Below are positions 1 to 8,304 of a DNA stretch of 11,500 nt, in pieces (position 1 is the stretch's first letter; each line of letters opens with the position of its first letter). The DNA is taken from NCBI RefSeq assembly GCF_026151205.1, contig NC_087081.1:14420840-14432339 (forward strand). The letters are read 5' to 3'. The position numbers and the translations under genes were made by a program. A model generated the notes under the pieces. That model was not told where the DNA came from. It saw only the letters and a program-made list of their open reading frames with translations, and made no database searches. The stretch is from Bolinopsis microptera. Lineage: Eukaryota > Ctenophora > Tentaculata > Lobata > Bolinopsidae.

Positions 1-346
1 AAGATAGTAACAATAACCATTGATAGTAAAATAACAAAGACAGCAATATAAATGGGGTGGACAATTTGCCCTAATCGGCCAAGATCGACACAATAGAACT
101 TTTGTGGCCTATTTTGTCTCCAGTAAGTGAAAGTTTAAGAAGTTTGATATATCCCTGCCAGATCGGCATGTCCCCTGCCTGAAATCTTTTGCTAATGTAC
201 CATTTGGCAACAATATTAAAATAATTTATAATTTTTGAAGTGTGATTACAAACTATAAAATTAATTTTATTGGGGTCTTTGTAATTTCTATCGATTTTCC
301 TTTTTATAAAGTCTTCAAGTATTGTGATGAAGCTATTTGTGTGGAT

Positions 347-400
347 ACAATGGAGATAGATATGAGGAATTGTTTCTAAGTATGTGTTACACAGGCTACA
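347..400 (-). other. C-terminal zinc knuckle of LINE ORF2
   Basis: The motif is C-X2-C-X8-H-X4-C (CSLC, then ETIPHIYLHC), the zinc-binding signature that follows the reverse transcriptase in many plant and animal LINEs. It sits in a different frame from the reverse transcriptase. Upstream of it the frame is open back to the frameshift near 525-540, and the text there (FKLIQFQYKLLMRI) also fits the family. Confidence 0.85.
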
Positions 401-1479
401 CATGGGAGTATCTGTAACAATTTTCATTTTGTGTCTCATGTATCTACACGTCGTGATCCTCATTAAAAGCTTGTACTGAAATTGAATCAACTTAAAATTT
501 TTAGATACTAAGAAAAATAGGTTGCTAAGATGTAAGAACGACCGCCCAATCTATTGGTTGATTATTTAGGTCAATAACCCATTGACGTAATGGGGACAGC
601 TCGTTTGGGCAGATAGAGTCGTACATTTTATCCCGAATTTTACTTCCCTTCACCTGTCCAGTTACAGAATGTAAAAATTTAAGTTTTATATTTGAGTCAA
701 CAACCTCAATATTCCTTGAGTTAATAGTGGGGCAGTTATATCTCCGTATCCCCATGATAATGTTACAGTACTCAGTTTTGGAAATAGTATTTGGAGACAG
801 CTCCCACTTGTTAATGAACATATCGTAGTTAAGGATTGTACTTTGGTCTATAGAAAGGAAATCTGAGATGTAAAATATTCCCTTGTCAATCAGATGATTG
901 TTCCAAAGTTTGGCCCCGATGTCGGTTATTGCTTGGTTGTACCACACGCAGTGATCAATAGAACCCAAGGCTGCATTTACCGAACTTATCTTCCACTCAG
1001 TGTAACAATTAAGGACGTCTTGAGTAAAATGGCAGTTGGTTTTAGCGAGACCGTTTTCTACGGATATGGTGATATGGTCAGGAAATTTCAGCTGCATAAT
1101 CATAATATCTTTCCAAGTGTGGTGAAAGGAATTATTTAGTAGCTTGGATATGAGGCTGGTTTTGAGACCTATAATAAAATCAGATAAATAAAAAAGTCCC
1201 AGGCCTCCATGTTCCTTATTTCGGGTAATAATCTCACGTTTTACTTTATCGCGTTTGCAACCCCAAAGAAATTGGAAAATAGCCGTGTCAAAGATTTTGA
1301 TAAAGGAAGCATCCGGTCGAGGGAGAGGAGAAACAAGATATGTTATTTGGGAAAAGAGAAGGGTTTTAATGACTGTGCATTTACCCATCAGCGTCAAATC
1401 CCTCTTGCTCCATCGGTTTATCCAAGACTGAACCTTAATCAATTTATCATTATAATTACTGTTGACAATATCCATCAGT

Positions 1480-2290
1480 GAGCCATCGTTCATATAAACT
1501 ATACCCAAAGCGGTGAAGTTATTTGTTATAAAATCATAGCCGTATAAACTTTGAAGGGATTCTAGTAGAGTTGTATTAAGACGAGCTCGACCTAAAGGAA
1601 TACATCTAGTTTTGTCGATGTTAGCTTTACACCCCGAGCACTGAGCAAAAGTTCTGAGTTCTGTCATAACCGCCTCTACACTTTCAATTGAAGCTTTCAG
1701 AAACAGATCAGTGTCGTCTGCAAAGAGACTCTGTAAGATTTCCACACCTGATATGTTAAGACCCCTGATATTAGGGTTAATCTGGATTTTATTCGAAAAA
1801 GTTTGGGCCACAATCAGAAAGAGAATAGGAGACAGTGGACTACCCTGGTGAAGACCTCTTAGAATATAAATGGGCGAGCTTAAAAACCCATTAATATTGG
1901 CGTAGCTAAAGCATGCTTGAAAAGCCACTTTAATCAGTTTAATAATGTATTCGCTGAAACCCAATTTTTCAAGAGTACTGAAGACAAAGTTATGTTCTAC
2001 CGAATCAAAACACTTTTCAAAATCAATCTGTAAAAGGAGGCCCTCTTGTTCCGTGTCGTTGTTAAATGATTCCAGAACCATTGACATGAGAATAAGATTA
2101 TCTGCTGTACTCCTGCCCGCTTGAAAGCCTGACTGGGTATTGCTGATTATGCTAGGGATAGCCTTCATAATCCTATTTTTAGCTATATGTGTGAAGATTT
2201 TATAGTCAATGTTTAGCAGAGTAATAGGTCTCCAATTCTTTATGTAATTAAGTTCCACTGGGCTTTTTGGCTTGGGAATAAGAGTAAGGA
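1480..2290 (-). other. Reverse transcriptase domain of the LINE
   Basis: The palm and finger blocks of a non-LTR reverse transcriptase are continuous in one frame: LIPKP, NWRPITLLN, SGFQAGRST, the first catalytic Asp in QIDFEKCFDS (codon 2022-2024), GLHQGSPLSP, and the catalytic FADD box with Asp codons at 1716-1718 and 1713-1715. A block ending in ALGIVY follows, as in L1-type enzymes. There is no internal stop from 2597 to 528, so this is the best-kept part of the element. Confidence 0.95.
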
Positions 2291-2699
2291 TACTTATTCT
2301 CTGCGAGGGCGACAAGCATCCCCTGTTAATCGATTCTAAATAGGAGTTATACATGATTTGCCTGATATCCATCCAAAAAGTTTTGTAAAATTCAGCAGAA
2401 AGCCCGTCCCAACCTGGAGATTTATTGTTGGTTAACTTATTGACAATAGCATCCATTTCGTGCAACGTGATAGGCCCCTCCAGAGTTTCCGTAATTTCTT
2501 GTGGGATTTGCTTTAAATCGCTACTGGTTACATAATTATCTATCTCAGTGGGAGATGGGTTAGTTGAGTTATACAGGTTCTGATAAAAGTTAACCACGTG
2601 ACTAGAGATGTTTTCCTGGTCTGTGAGGTCATTGCCTTCGATGTCTATCAGTTTACTAATACTTTTTTTTTTGCCGTTTGATTTTTCCAGTCCAAAAAA

Positions 2700-2702
2700 T
2701 TA
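2700..2702 (-). other. In-frame nonsense codon in LINE ORF2
   Basis: A TAA interrupts the block that reads EGERSTK before it and FFGLEK after it, with no change of frame. L1-type proteins usually have Tyr at this place, and one substitution in a TAT or TAC codon would give the stop. Unlike the three indels it cannot be explained by homopolymer length error. Confidence 0.85.
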
Positions 2703-3109
2703 TTTAGTCGAGCGCTCCCCCTCCTCTGTCCACTGCACACGTGATCTAGTAATTGCACCTCTCACCACCTGATCTATAATATGATTTAAATCTAATTCTG
2801 CTTCAAATAATTTCTTCTGTAGTATCGTACAGTTTGTTAGGTTCGAATCTTTTTTACAATCTTCAATATCTTTTTTTAACTTTTCTTTTTTTACTGTGAT
2901 TTCTTTTTTTTTCTTTTTACCAAAAGTCATTGCGAACTGTTTTATTTTGATTTTTATAACGTCCCAAAGACCCCCGTAAGAATCGAAGCTATCCTCTTTA
3001 GTATTGTCAATGATTTTCTTTATTTCGTTAATAAAATTTTGATCCAGGAGATGAGAGTTGTTAATTTTCCAATATCCTTTTCCGTGTGCAATAGTAGAGC
3101 CCTGGAGGG

Positions 3110-3855
3110 ATAGCGAGATGTAGCTGTGATCAGATTTATAGCCATGACTTATTTCTGTATCACATACAGGTAGATTGACTAGGCTATCTTGGATCAAGAA
3201 AAAATCTAATCTAGACTGAGTTTTGTACTTTTTGTTAAAATGAGTAAAAACCCGTGCCTCAGCACCTCTGTTAAGACGGAAAATATCACTAAACCCATAG
3301 TCGCTAATGCAATCATTAATGAATTTCTGGCAGCGACTATTTGCATGGGTGGCGGACCCCCCTGCTTATCCAACATGTTGTTCAGAACTGTATTCCAGTC
3401 TCCAACAAAAATTATTTGATCATCTCGTGAACGACTGAGAGTTTCTAAAAATATGTTTTCAAGAAATGACACATCGTCATTATTTGGGCAGTATACATTC
3501 ACCAAACACAATTTGAGAGAGTCGTACTCTATTTCTACAAGGGTCGCGCGACCTTGGCTGATGCTACGATGGTTAATAATAGTGAGATTCGAAGCATCAG
3601 GTTTAACAAGTAGGGCGATACCGGTTGAGTTTGAAGTACCATGGTTAAAGATTATCTCCCCGTCCCAAGAATGTTTCCACTCTCTCTCAACTTGAGGAGT
3701 TGAGTGTGTTTCTTGAAGACAAATAATTTTCTCAGGTTTATTTTTAACCAGTTTAAGACAAGATTACGTTTAATCGGGTTTCCCATACCATTGCAGTTGA
3801 AAGAACCGATTTTTGGGCATGCCAACCCACTATTGCTGTTATTTTGCGGAGTCAT
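3110..3855 (-). other. AP-type endonuclease domain of the LINE
   Basis: Spread over three frames, the motifs of the exonuclease-endonuclease-phosphatase fold appear in order: SFNCNGM near the start, LQETH with the catalytic Glu codon at 3710-3712, NVYCPN, GDWN with its Asp codon at 3398-3400, QSRLDFFL just above 3197, and SDHS with Asp and His codons at 3129-3131 and 3126-3128. All the expected catalytic residues are present, so this domain was lost by frame disruption and not by active-site decay. Confidence 0.88.
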
Positions 3856-3910
3856 TGTTAATCTGAAAAATGCCCCATCCTTCCTTGGTGTAGTTCTTAA
3901 CACCCCCTAA

Positions 3911-5219
3911 ATTAAACCCCAGAAATGAAGGTGATGGTGTTGTGAAAACGTGAGAATATACAATGTCAATAACACAAAAAACATGCACACACAACATAGA
4001 AACACAGAAAACGATCGTAGAGAAATAGACTCTACAGTGATACGGCATGTTTGTACTACAACCTACACTAGCCCCGCCCTTATTATAATAGTTATTATCG
4101 GAATAATAGTAATACCAATTATTGAGGTGACGAGGTAGCAAGGTGAAAAACACACTGTACCTAGGAAACATGAGTGAACGCGTCGCAAGGAGAAGTTGTG
4201 ACAGTGTACCCGAAAATGTAACAGGTAGAAGATCAGAAAATCTAGAACAAAATAAAAATGGCCTCAATATAGTGTGGAGAGGTTAAAGCTATACACCGAA
4301 CAGAATTTTTTTGTGGTTTTTAGTTGGCATAGCCTGTATATAATTTTTTAAAACTTTTATTTAATGAATAACTTTACTGTACTAAAAATCAGGACGAGCC
4401 AAAAGGACCCTGGTAATAGTACATATAACCATATTTAACAAGGTAAAGGTGGTATAAAGATGTGACTCACGTGGAGAAGGATCTGCAGCAATAAATTAAT
4501 ATTGGATCAGACATCCATACAGTAACCAGAATTTAGAACTGGTTCTCTCGAAGTCGGTAATATACAGGTGTAATAATGAGAGGGGATTAAATTATGAATA
4601 AAAAGTTCCCTAAACTGGACAAGCGACTGAATGGAGCAAATATAGCATAGTCAATGGTATCGAGCTGACGGATACAATAACATAAAGCTGGCGGTCACAA
4701 TAATATAATTTGAGATACGCACGCTTGATAGCGAATGATAAAGTGATAATAACTATAAGCCCTAAATAGCTCCTACACCACGGAACCAATGAACCACCAC
4801 CTGAAGAATAGGCACACGCTGTACAATTACTAAGCAGTAAAGCAGATGTTCAAAGTTTTAAAATGAAGGGGTCCCTCGAACTTCGTAAGCTATAACTTGA
4901 TAATTACAGAGAAAACGCCCCATAAATAAAAAATACCATGTTAAACGATTGGTAAATAACTGGGTGATATAAGAGTTACAACCGGTTTTAATAGTCTTTT
5001 ATCGTTATTTTTTTCATATCTTTTAAAAAAATTATTACAAAACAAAACGAAAAAGTTTCACTTTTTAGAGCAAATCAAATAATTATGGTTATTTGTACTA
5101 CTATAAGTTTTTTATATTCTTGCGTTTGATAATTTTTTGCTGATTAAAAACATCTTTTTTACTGACTAGAGCACTGCGATAGCATGTAATAAACTATGTA
5201 AATTTTGCTAAAATATTGT
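3911..5219. other. AT-rich stretch without a recognised gene
   Basis: This stretch of about 1.3 kb upstream of the LINE ORF2 would hold the LINE's ORF1 or 5' UTR if the copy were full length. I see no coiled coil, RRM-like text or zinc knuckle on the minus strand. Open frames there are short, rich in Tyr, Asn and Cys, and lack family resemblance. It may be a divergent 5' region or plain intergenic DNA. Confidence 0.5.
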
Positions 5220-5235
5220 TACCTATTAGGTGAAC

Positions 5236-5330
5236 AAAATTTAATGCCGAAAAATTTCAGCTAAACTCAAAACGCGGACGAAATTTTCCGGCATTAAATT
5301 TTTCGTCGACAAAATTTTTTAACGACGAAA
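5236..5330. repeat. Small foldback (inverted) repeat, MITE-like
   Basis: Two 21-nt arms at 5237-5257 and 5281-5301 are inverted copies with one mismatch, sharing AAATTTAATGCCG and separated by 23 nt. Immediately right of this, TTCGTCG and CGACGAA flank an AT-rich spacer and form a second, shorter inverted pair (5302-5330). Nested inverted repeats of this size are typical of remnants of non-autonomous DNA elements. No target-site duplication was found. Confidence 0.65.
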
Positions 5331-5540
5331 TATTTGGGACGCCTACTTTTTTGGTATTTTTTTCATCATTAAATTTGAAAGTTAAAATTGAGTACATACG
5401 AATTAATTCAACTTCAGTTAATAATCTAATTTGGAATGATTCATATTTCATACAGACACAGTATAAGAATTGAAACATTTCATACCAAAATGATCATAAT
5501 ATCGTAATATCATATTCATAACATTTCTCGCCATCTAATT
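5331..5540. other. Short stretch without a recognised gene
   Basis: A minus-strand open frame runs through 5257-5478, but half of it lies inside the foldback repeat and its predicted text resembles no family. I see no other signal here. Confidence 0.45.
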
Positions 5541-5669
5541 CTACATTAAATCCGCGAATGGATCTAGTTCACTGACAAAGTTTTCAGAGGCGGCATCGGT
5601 TATTCCTGCTTTGGAAAACCTTTTAATTATGTCGTCTTTTCTAGTTGATAGAAAGTTGTAGGTGTCTAA
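5541..5669 (-). pseudogene. Possible C-terminal remnant of a pogo/Tigger-type DDE transposase
   Basis: A 42-codon minus-strand frame ends at a TAG (5541-5543). It contains DDIIKRFSKAGITDA followed by an acidic tail ending DPFADLM. A helix of the form xIIxxFxKAGI close to the C-terminus, then an acidic tail, is characteristic of pogo/Tigger and CENP-B/jerky-related transposases, just after their DDE domain. The frame is closed by stop codons directly upstream, where the base order also ends in AG, so it could instead be a short terminal exon. The transposase DDE core is not present in the window. The assignment rests on one short motif and is tentative. Confidence 0.35.
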
Positions 5670-5704
5670 TCACTAATGTCTATGATCCATTCCGGCTCAC
5701 AATT

Positions 5705-5722
5705 CCGCCTTTTTCACACTAG
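5705..5722 (+). other. Candidate 3' splice site before the HIRAN-like frame
   Basis: A pyrimidine-rich run ending in AG (CCGCCTTTTTCACACTAG) stands 21 nt before the first ATG of the HIRAN-like frame, and the frame is open from it. It fits a splice acceptor, which would make the frame an internal or terminal exon. No donor or upstream exon was identified. Confidence 0.35.
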
Positions 5723-5743
5723 CAATTGTTTACGTTCAAGTTC

Positions 5744-6049
5744 ATGTCAGTAGAAGCTGTTTTTAAAACTGTTATAGCCAGTCGTGGCTTTCATGTTTAC
5801 ATGAAATCGACATGGCCGAAGCCGGATCTTAGCGACAAGCTCAAAGTTCAGCTGGATAAAGATAACAATGACGACCCTTTTGCGGTAGCTGTTATTAAGA
5901 TCAATAACACGAAAGATAAATCAGCAGCTGGAGAAGTGGTGGGACACTTTCTGAGAGAAATAAGCAGGCATGTTCATTTCTTCATAAAGTTAGGCGGGAA
6001 AGTCGATGTCTCTGTTTATGATGTTAAATTGGCAAGTTTCCATAACTAA
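5744..6049 (+). CDS. HIRAN-like domain protein, short, possibly truncated
   Basis: The frame encodes 101 residues from the ATG at 5744; the open frame extends a little further upstream through a possible splice acceptor. The text shows the hallmarks of HIRAN-like proteins: an RGFHVY strand, a W-P step, DNNDDPFAVAV, then GEVVGHFLREISR and FFIKLGG. In HLTF/Rad5 the HIRAN domain binds single-stranded DNA ends. Stand-alone relatives in invertebrates are common but have no settled role. The protein stops soon after the GGKVDVSVYDV strand, where relatives usually continue with a further strand, so the end may be lost or encoded in another exon. The sequence after the stop is immediately repetitive. 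Whether it is expressed is unknown. Confidence 0.6.
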   Translation: MSVEAVFKTVIASRGFHVYMKSTWPKPDLSDKLKVQLDKDNNDDPFAVAVIKINNTKDKSAAGEVVGHFLREISRHVHFFIKLGGKVDVSVYDVKLASFHN

Positions 6050-6062
6050 TTTTTTGTGATCA

Positions 6063-6907
6063 GCGGTAATAACCGCTTTTTTTACGCTAAAAAAGCGCTT
6101 ATTGATAAAACCAACCGTTATTTGGCGATTATAAAGCGATTATAAACGGTCCCGTTAATTAACGATTAAAAACGATTATAATCGCTTTTTCCATAAAATT
6201 TTTTTGCAAAAGCGATTATTAGCGCTTTAAAAGCGATAATAAATCGCGAATTAAAATTATTAGTGATAAAAAAACGCTTTTATTTTAGGGTTGTCGATTA
6301 TTATCGCTCCGTAAGCGCTTTTCAAAAAAACGCTTATAAACCGTTTTTTGGACCGTTTTTAAAACGCTTTTAATCGACTATAAGCGATTATATTCACTAG
6401 GGAAAGTTCCAAATTAAAAAGCGCCTACTAATCGTTAAAAAAACGCTTTTTTATTTTAAGTTAATAAGCGGTTTAAATCGATTATAAAACGATTATAAGC
6501 GACAATAAGCGATTTTTTGAAATCTGCTAAAAAGCGATATTTTCACTATGATCAGCGCTTATAACCGCTTTTCTTGAAATTTTCCTACTGAAAAGCGTTT
6601 ATAAGCGCTTATTTATTTGCTGTCCATAAGCGATTATAAACGATTATAAGCGCTTTTTTACGTATTTGAAACGAGGAAAAAATTGTCAGGTACGAGATAT
6701 TATAAGCGATTATAAGTGATTATAAAGTATCGTAAATGTTATTGTCTTAAATTGTCGCTTATAAGCGATTATAAACGATGAAAAGCGCTTTTTGACGCAT
6801 TTTAAAACTATGATCAAAATATGTTTTGATTTGATTTATTTGGGGTATATAAGCGATTATGTAAGCGGGGTATATAAGCGATTATAAACGATTATAAGCG
6901 CTTAATT
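6063..6907. repeat. Field of degenerate AAGCGATTATAA words on both strands
   Basis: About 850 bp are built largely from GCGATTATAA, ACGATTATAA and their reverse complements, joined to the palindrome AAGCGCTT and to A or T runs. GATTATA occurs at least a dozen times exactly; CGATTATAATCG at 6173-6184 is a perfect 12-bp palindrome. Spacing is irregular, so this is not a simple tandem array. It may be many nested short palindromic insertions, or a decayed satellite. No open reading frame of note crosses it. Confidence 0.8.
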
Positions 6908-6934
6908 CTTTACGTATTTGGAACGAGGACACAA
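6620..6934 (+). repeat. Two direct copies of a longer unit inside the GATTATAA field
   Basis: At about 6625-6684 and 6867-6934 the same order is seen: ATAAGCGATTATAAACG, then ATTATAAGCGCTT, then TTTACGTATTTG, then AACGAGGA and CAATT or AAATT. This shows that part of the field arose by duplication of a unit of 60-70 bp, not only by gain of single words. The second copy ends just before the 15-bp near-palindrome that borders the hexanucleotide array. Confidence 0.7.
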
Positions 6935-6958
6935 TTAACAACAAAAATTACGCGATAG

Positions 6959-6977
6959 CCGGAGGTCCCCAGGTAAC
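6959..6977 (+). repeat. Copy 1 of the GGTCCCCAGGTAA boundary motif
   Basis: CCGGAGGTCCCCAGG followed by TAAC is a near-palindrome of 15 bp. The same motif recurs at 8451 and 9334, each time after an AGCC or TAGCC. Here it is the last unique text before the TCTCCG array, which starts at the next base. The CAG-GTAA core also fits a 5' splice site, though no exon is evident. Confidence 0.8.
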
Positions 6978-7390
<413 letters not shown>

Positions 7391-7396
7391 CTTTTT

Positions 7397-7493
7397 GAAT
7401 TCGATTGTTTAGGGCTAGGGCTCGGGTTAGGGTTGTGGTAAGGGTAACGAATAGCTTCGGGGTTATATATTATGGTCGTTAGGGTTGGGATTA
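7397..7493 (+). repeat. Telomere-like block, copy A
   Basis: It opens with GAATTCGATTGTTTAGGGCT, the same as copy B at 8964, and then runs through degenerate TTAGGG words (TAGGGCT, CGGGTTAGGG, TTGTGGTAAGGG) to TAGGGTTGGGATTA. The G-rich strand is plus. TTAGGG is the metazoan telomere repeat; the degeneracy says this is interstitial or subtelomeric, not a live chromosome end. Confidence 0.85.
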
Positions 7494-7664
7494 CGCAGGA
7501 GGAGCAAAGTGCAAAGAAACTGCCATAAACTGCTATAAACTGCTACTAACTGCTACAAACTGGCACTAACTGCCACAAACTGGCACTAACTGCTACAAAC
7601 GGGCACTGACTGCTACAAACGGGCACTAACTGCTGCAATCGCGCCCACGCATTGCTCCTCCTGT
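7494..7664. mobile_element. 171-bp MITE-like insertion with terminal inverted repeats and a 5-bp target duplication
   Basis: The ends are inverted copies of CAGGAGGAGCAA (7496-7507, and TTGCTCCTCCTG at 7652-7663). The element is flanked by GATTA on both sides (7489-7493 and 7665-7669). The related uninterrupted blocks at 9045 and, inverted, at 9422 read straight through GGGTTGGGAT(T/A)AGGGTTTATG, so the empty site is seen in the same window. The interior is mostly a 10-bp tandem array. It encodes nothing and would need a transposase in trans. The transposase family is unknown; the exact ends may be off by one or two bases. Confidence 0.75.
7519..7638 (+). repeat. 10-bp tandem repeat, 12 copies, inside the MITE-like element
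   Basis: Twelve consecutive 10-mers fit ACTGCYAYAA or its variant AC(T/G)GGCACTA with no indel. In the second half the two variants alternate, giving a 20-bp higher-order unit. Minisatellites inside miniature elements are known in several animal groups. Confidence 0.9.
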
Positions 7665-7668
7665 GATT

Positions 7669-7873
7669 AGGGTTTATGTAAAACCGTTTTTTTACGGCTG
7701 AAAAACTATAAAAACCTTGTACCCCCATTGTTGTTTCATTATTATACCCCAGTAGAGTTTCTACGATACAAGGGGAGCTGCGCAATTGTGCGCGGCGGGT
7801 CATATAATACAACGTATGATAATAAAAACCAAAGTCACATGAAATTTTTGGGCGAGCGAAATAGTAAAAGCCA
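7669..7873 (+). repeat. Mosaic block, copy A (inverted relative to 9129-9424)
   Basis: From AGGGTTTATGTAAAACCG through GAGTTTCTACGATACA, GTGCGCGGCGGGTCAT and AACGTATGA to TGGGCGAGCGAA, the text follows the reverse complement of 9129-9424. About 100 bp present there, including the CCTGGGGTCCCCAGG palindrome, are absent here. The two copies thus form a long, imperfect inverted repeat about 1.3 kb apart. Open frames that cross it look like chance. Confidence 0.8.
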
Positions 7874-7996
7874 GCTCGGCATTTTGCCGCAATCTACGTG
7901 GTTGCGAGAAGAATTATTTGACGAGCGTACTAAATCACTCTACAGTCGATCTTTGAGATTGTTCTAAAAGGGCCCCCGACAGTTGAAACCAACTTC

Positions 7997-8107
7997 AATC
8001 GATGTATTTTCGGACGCTGATTCCGAATCACCCCCCATGACATATAATAATAGGGTTAAAATGCTCCCCTGACGAGATATAGGCGAAAAACTGTCTCGAT
8101 CACGTGA
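7997..8107 (+). repeat. Direct repeat with copy at 8841-8947, copy 1
   Basis: Both copies share GACGCTGATTCCGAATCA followed by a C run, GGGTTAAAATGCT and a terminal TCACGTGA palindrome. Differences are mostly substitutions plus a few small indels. The similarity seems to extend leftward to an AAAAGGGCC stretch near 7967. Confidence 0.85.
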
Positions 8108-8141
8108 TATGACCGTATAAGGAAGTTAGTCTAATTTCTCG

Positions 8142-8223
8142 TTAGGGTTAGGGTTTCAGCATATGCTTTTGTTAAGGATTGGGTTAGGGTTAGGGTTGGG
8201 ATCAGATAAGAGGGTTAGGGTTT
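8142..8223 (+). repeat. TTAGGG telomere-like tract
   Basis: Five exact TTAGGG hexamers (tandem pairs near 8142 and 8184, a single near 8215) stand among TTGGG and AAGGAT variants, all with the G-rich strand on plus. This is the least decayed telomere-like tract in the window. Confidence 0.85.
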
Positions 8224-8304
8224 CGAATAGTCGTTCAGGACCAGCTAGAGAACGGGTTGAAAAAGTCACGTGACAGTCGAGTGTAGAGCGATTAATTATC
8301 ATCC

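Larger units (their letters stand above)
71..3855 (-). pseudogene. LINE ORF2: endonuclease-reverse transcriptase, frameshifted and with one nonsense codon
   Basis: This is about 1,260 codons, the usual ORF2 length, starting at the ATG at 3853-3855 just before the endonuclease motif SFNCNGM. The product would nick target DNA and reverse-transcribe the element's own RNA at the nick. The frame is not intact. It shifts in the endonuclease near 3741-3760 and again near 3350-3368, meets an in-frame TAA at 2700-2702, and shifts again near 525-540. On each side of every break the predicted protein matches the expected LINE motifs, so these are late lesions in a nearly complete copy, or assembly errors in homopolymer runs. 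The shifts near 3745 and 3360 each fit the loss of one base from an A or G run. The last shift has the opposite sign. As read, the copy cannot make the full protein. Confidence 0.9.
1..3910 (-). mobile_element. LINE (non-LTR retrotransposon), L1/Tx1-like, 3' end off the window
   Basis: The minus strand encodes, in order, an apurinic-type endonuclease, a reverse transcriptase and a C-terminal CCHC knuckle. This is the ORF2 layout of the L1/Tx1 superfamily, which copies itself by target-primed reverse transcription. Low coordinates are the 3' side. After the ORF2 stop at 71-73 only 70 bases remain, and they show no poly-T run (poly-A on the sense strand), so the 3' terminus must lie outside. 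The 5' boundary is not visible; 3910 is an approximate limit just upstream of the ORF2 start. No target-site duplication could be located. Placement in the superfamily rests on domain order and motifs; the exact clade is not determined. Confidence 0.9.

Noticed and set aside
894-1481. Plus-strand open frames of 81 and 90 codons
   Set aside because: They lie antisense to the well-supported reverse-transcriptase reading frame and their predicted text has no family resemblance.
2840-2849. GGTTCGAATC followed by a T run, like a tRNA B-box and pol III terminator
   Set aside because: It lies within the LINE coding sequence, with no A-box and no cloverleaf upstream; the bases are explained by codons.
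4077-4127. AT-rich stretch that looks palindromic
   Set aside because: On pairing the two sides the match is poor and shifts register; low complexity explains it.
3839-4267. 142-codon minus-strand frame upstream of LINE ORF2
   Set aside because: The text is rich in Tyr, Cys and Phe runs from AT-rich DNA, overlaps the ORF2 start and shows no ORF1-like domain.
6063-6907. CRISPR-like array
   Set aside because: The words are palindromic, irregularly spaced and in both orientations, without constant-length spacers; the setting is eukaryotic.
7728-7967. 79-codon plus-strand frame
   Set aside because: It runs across block A of the mosaic repeat; the related copy near 9129-9250 is interrupted and shifted, so there is no sign of coding constraint.
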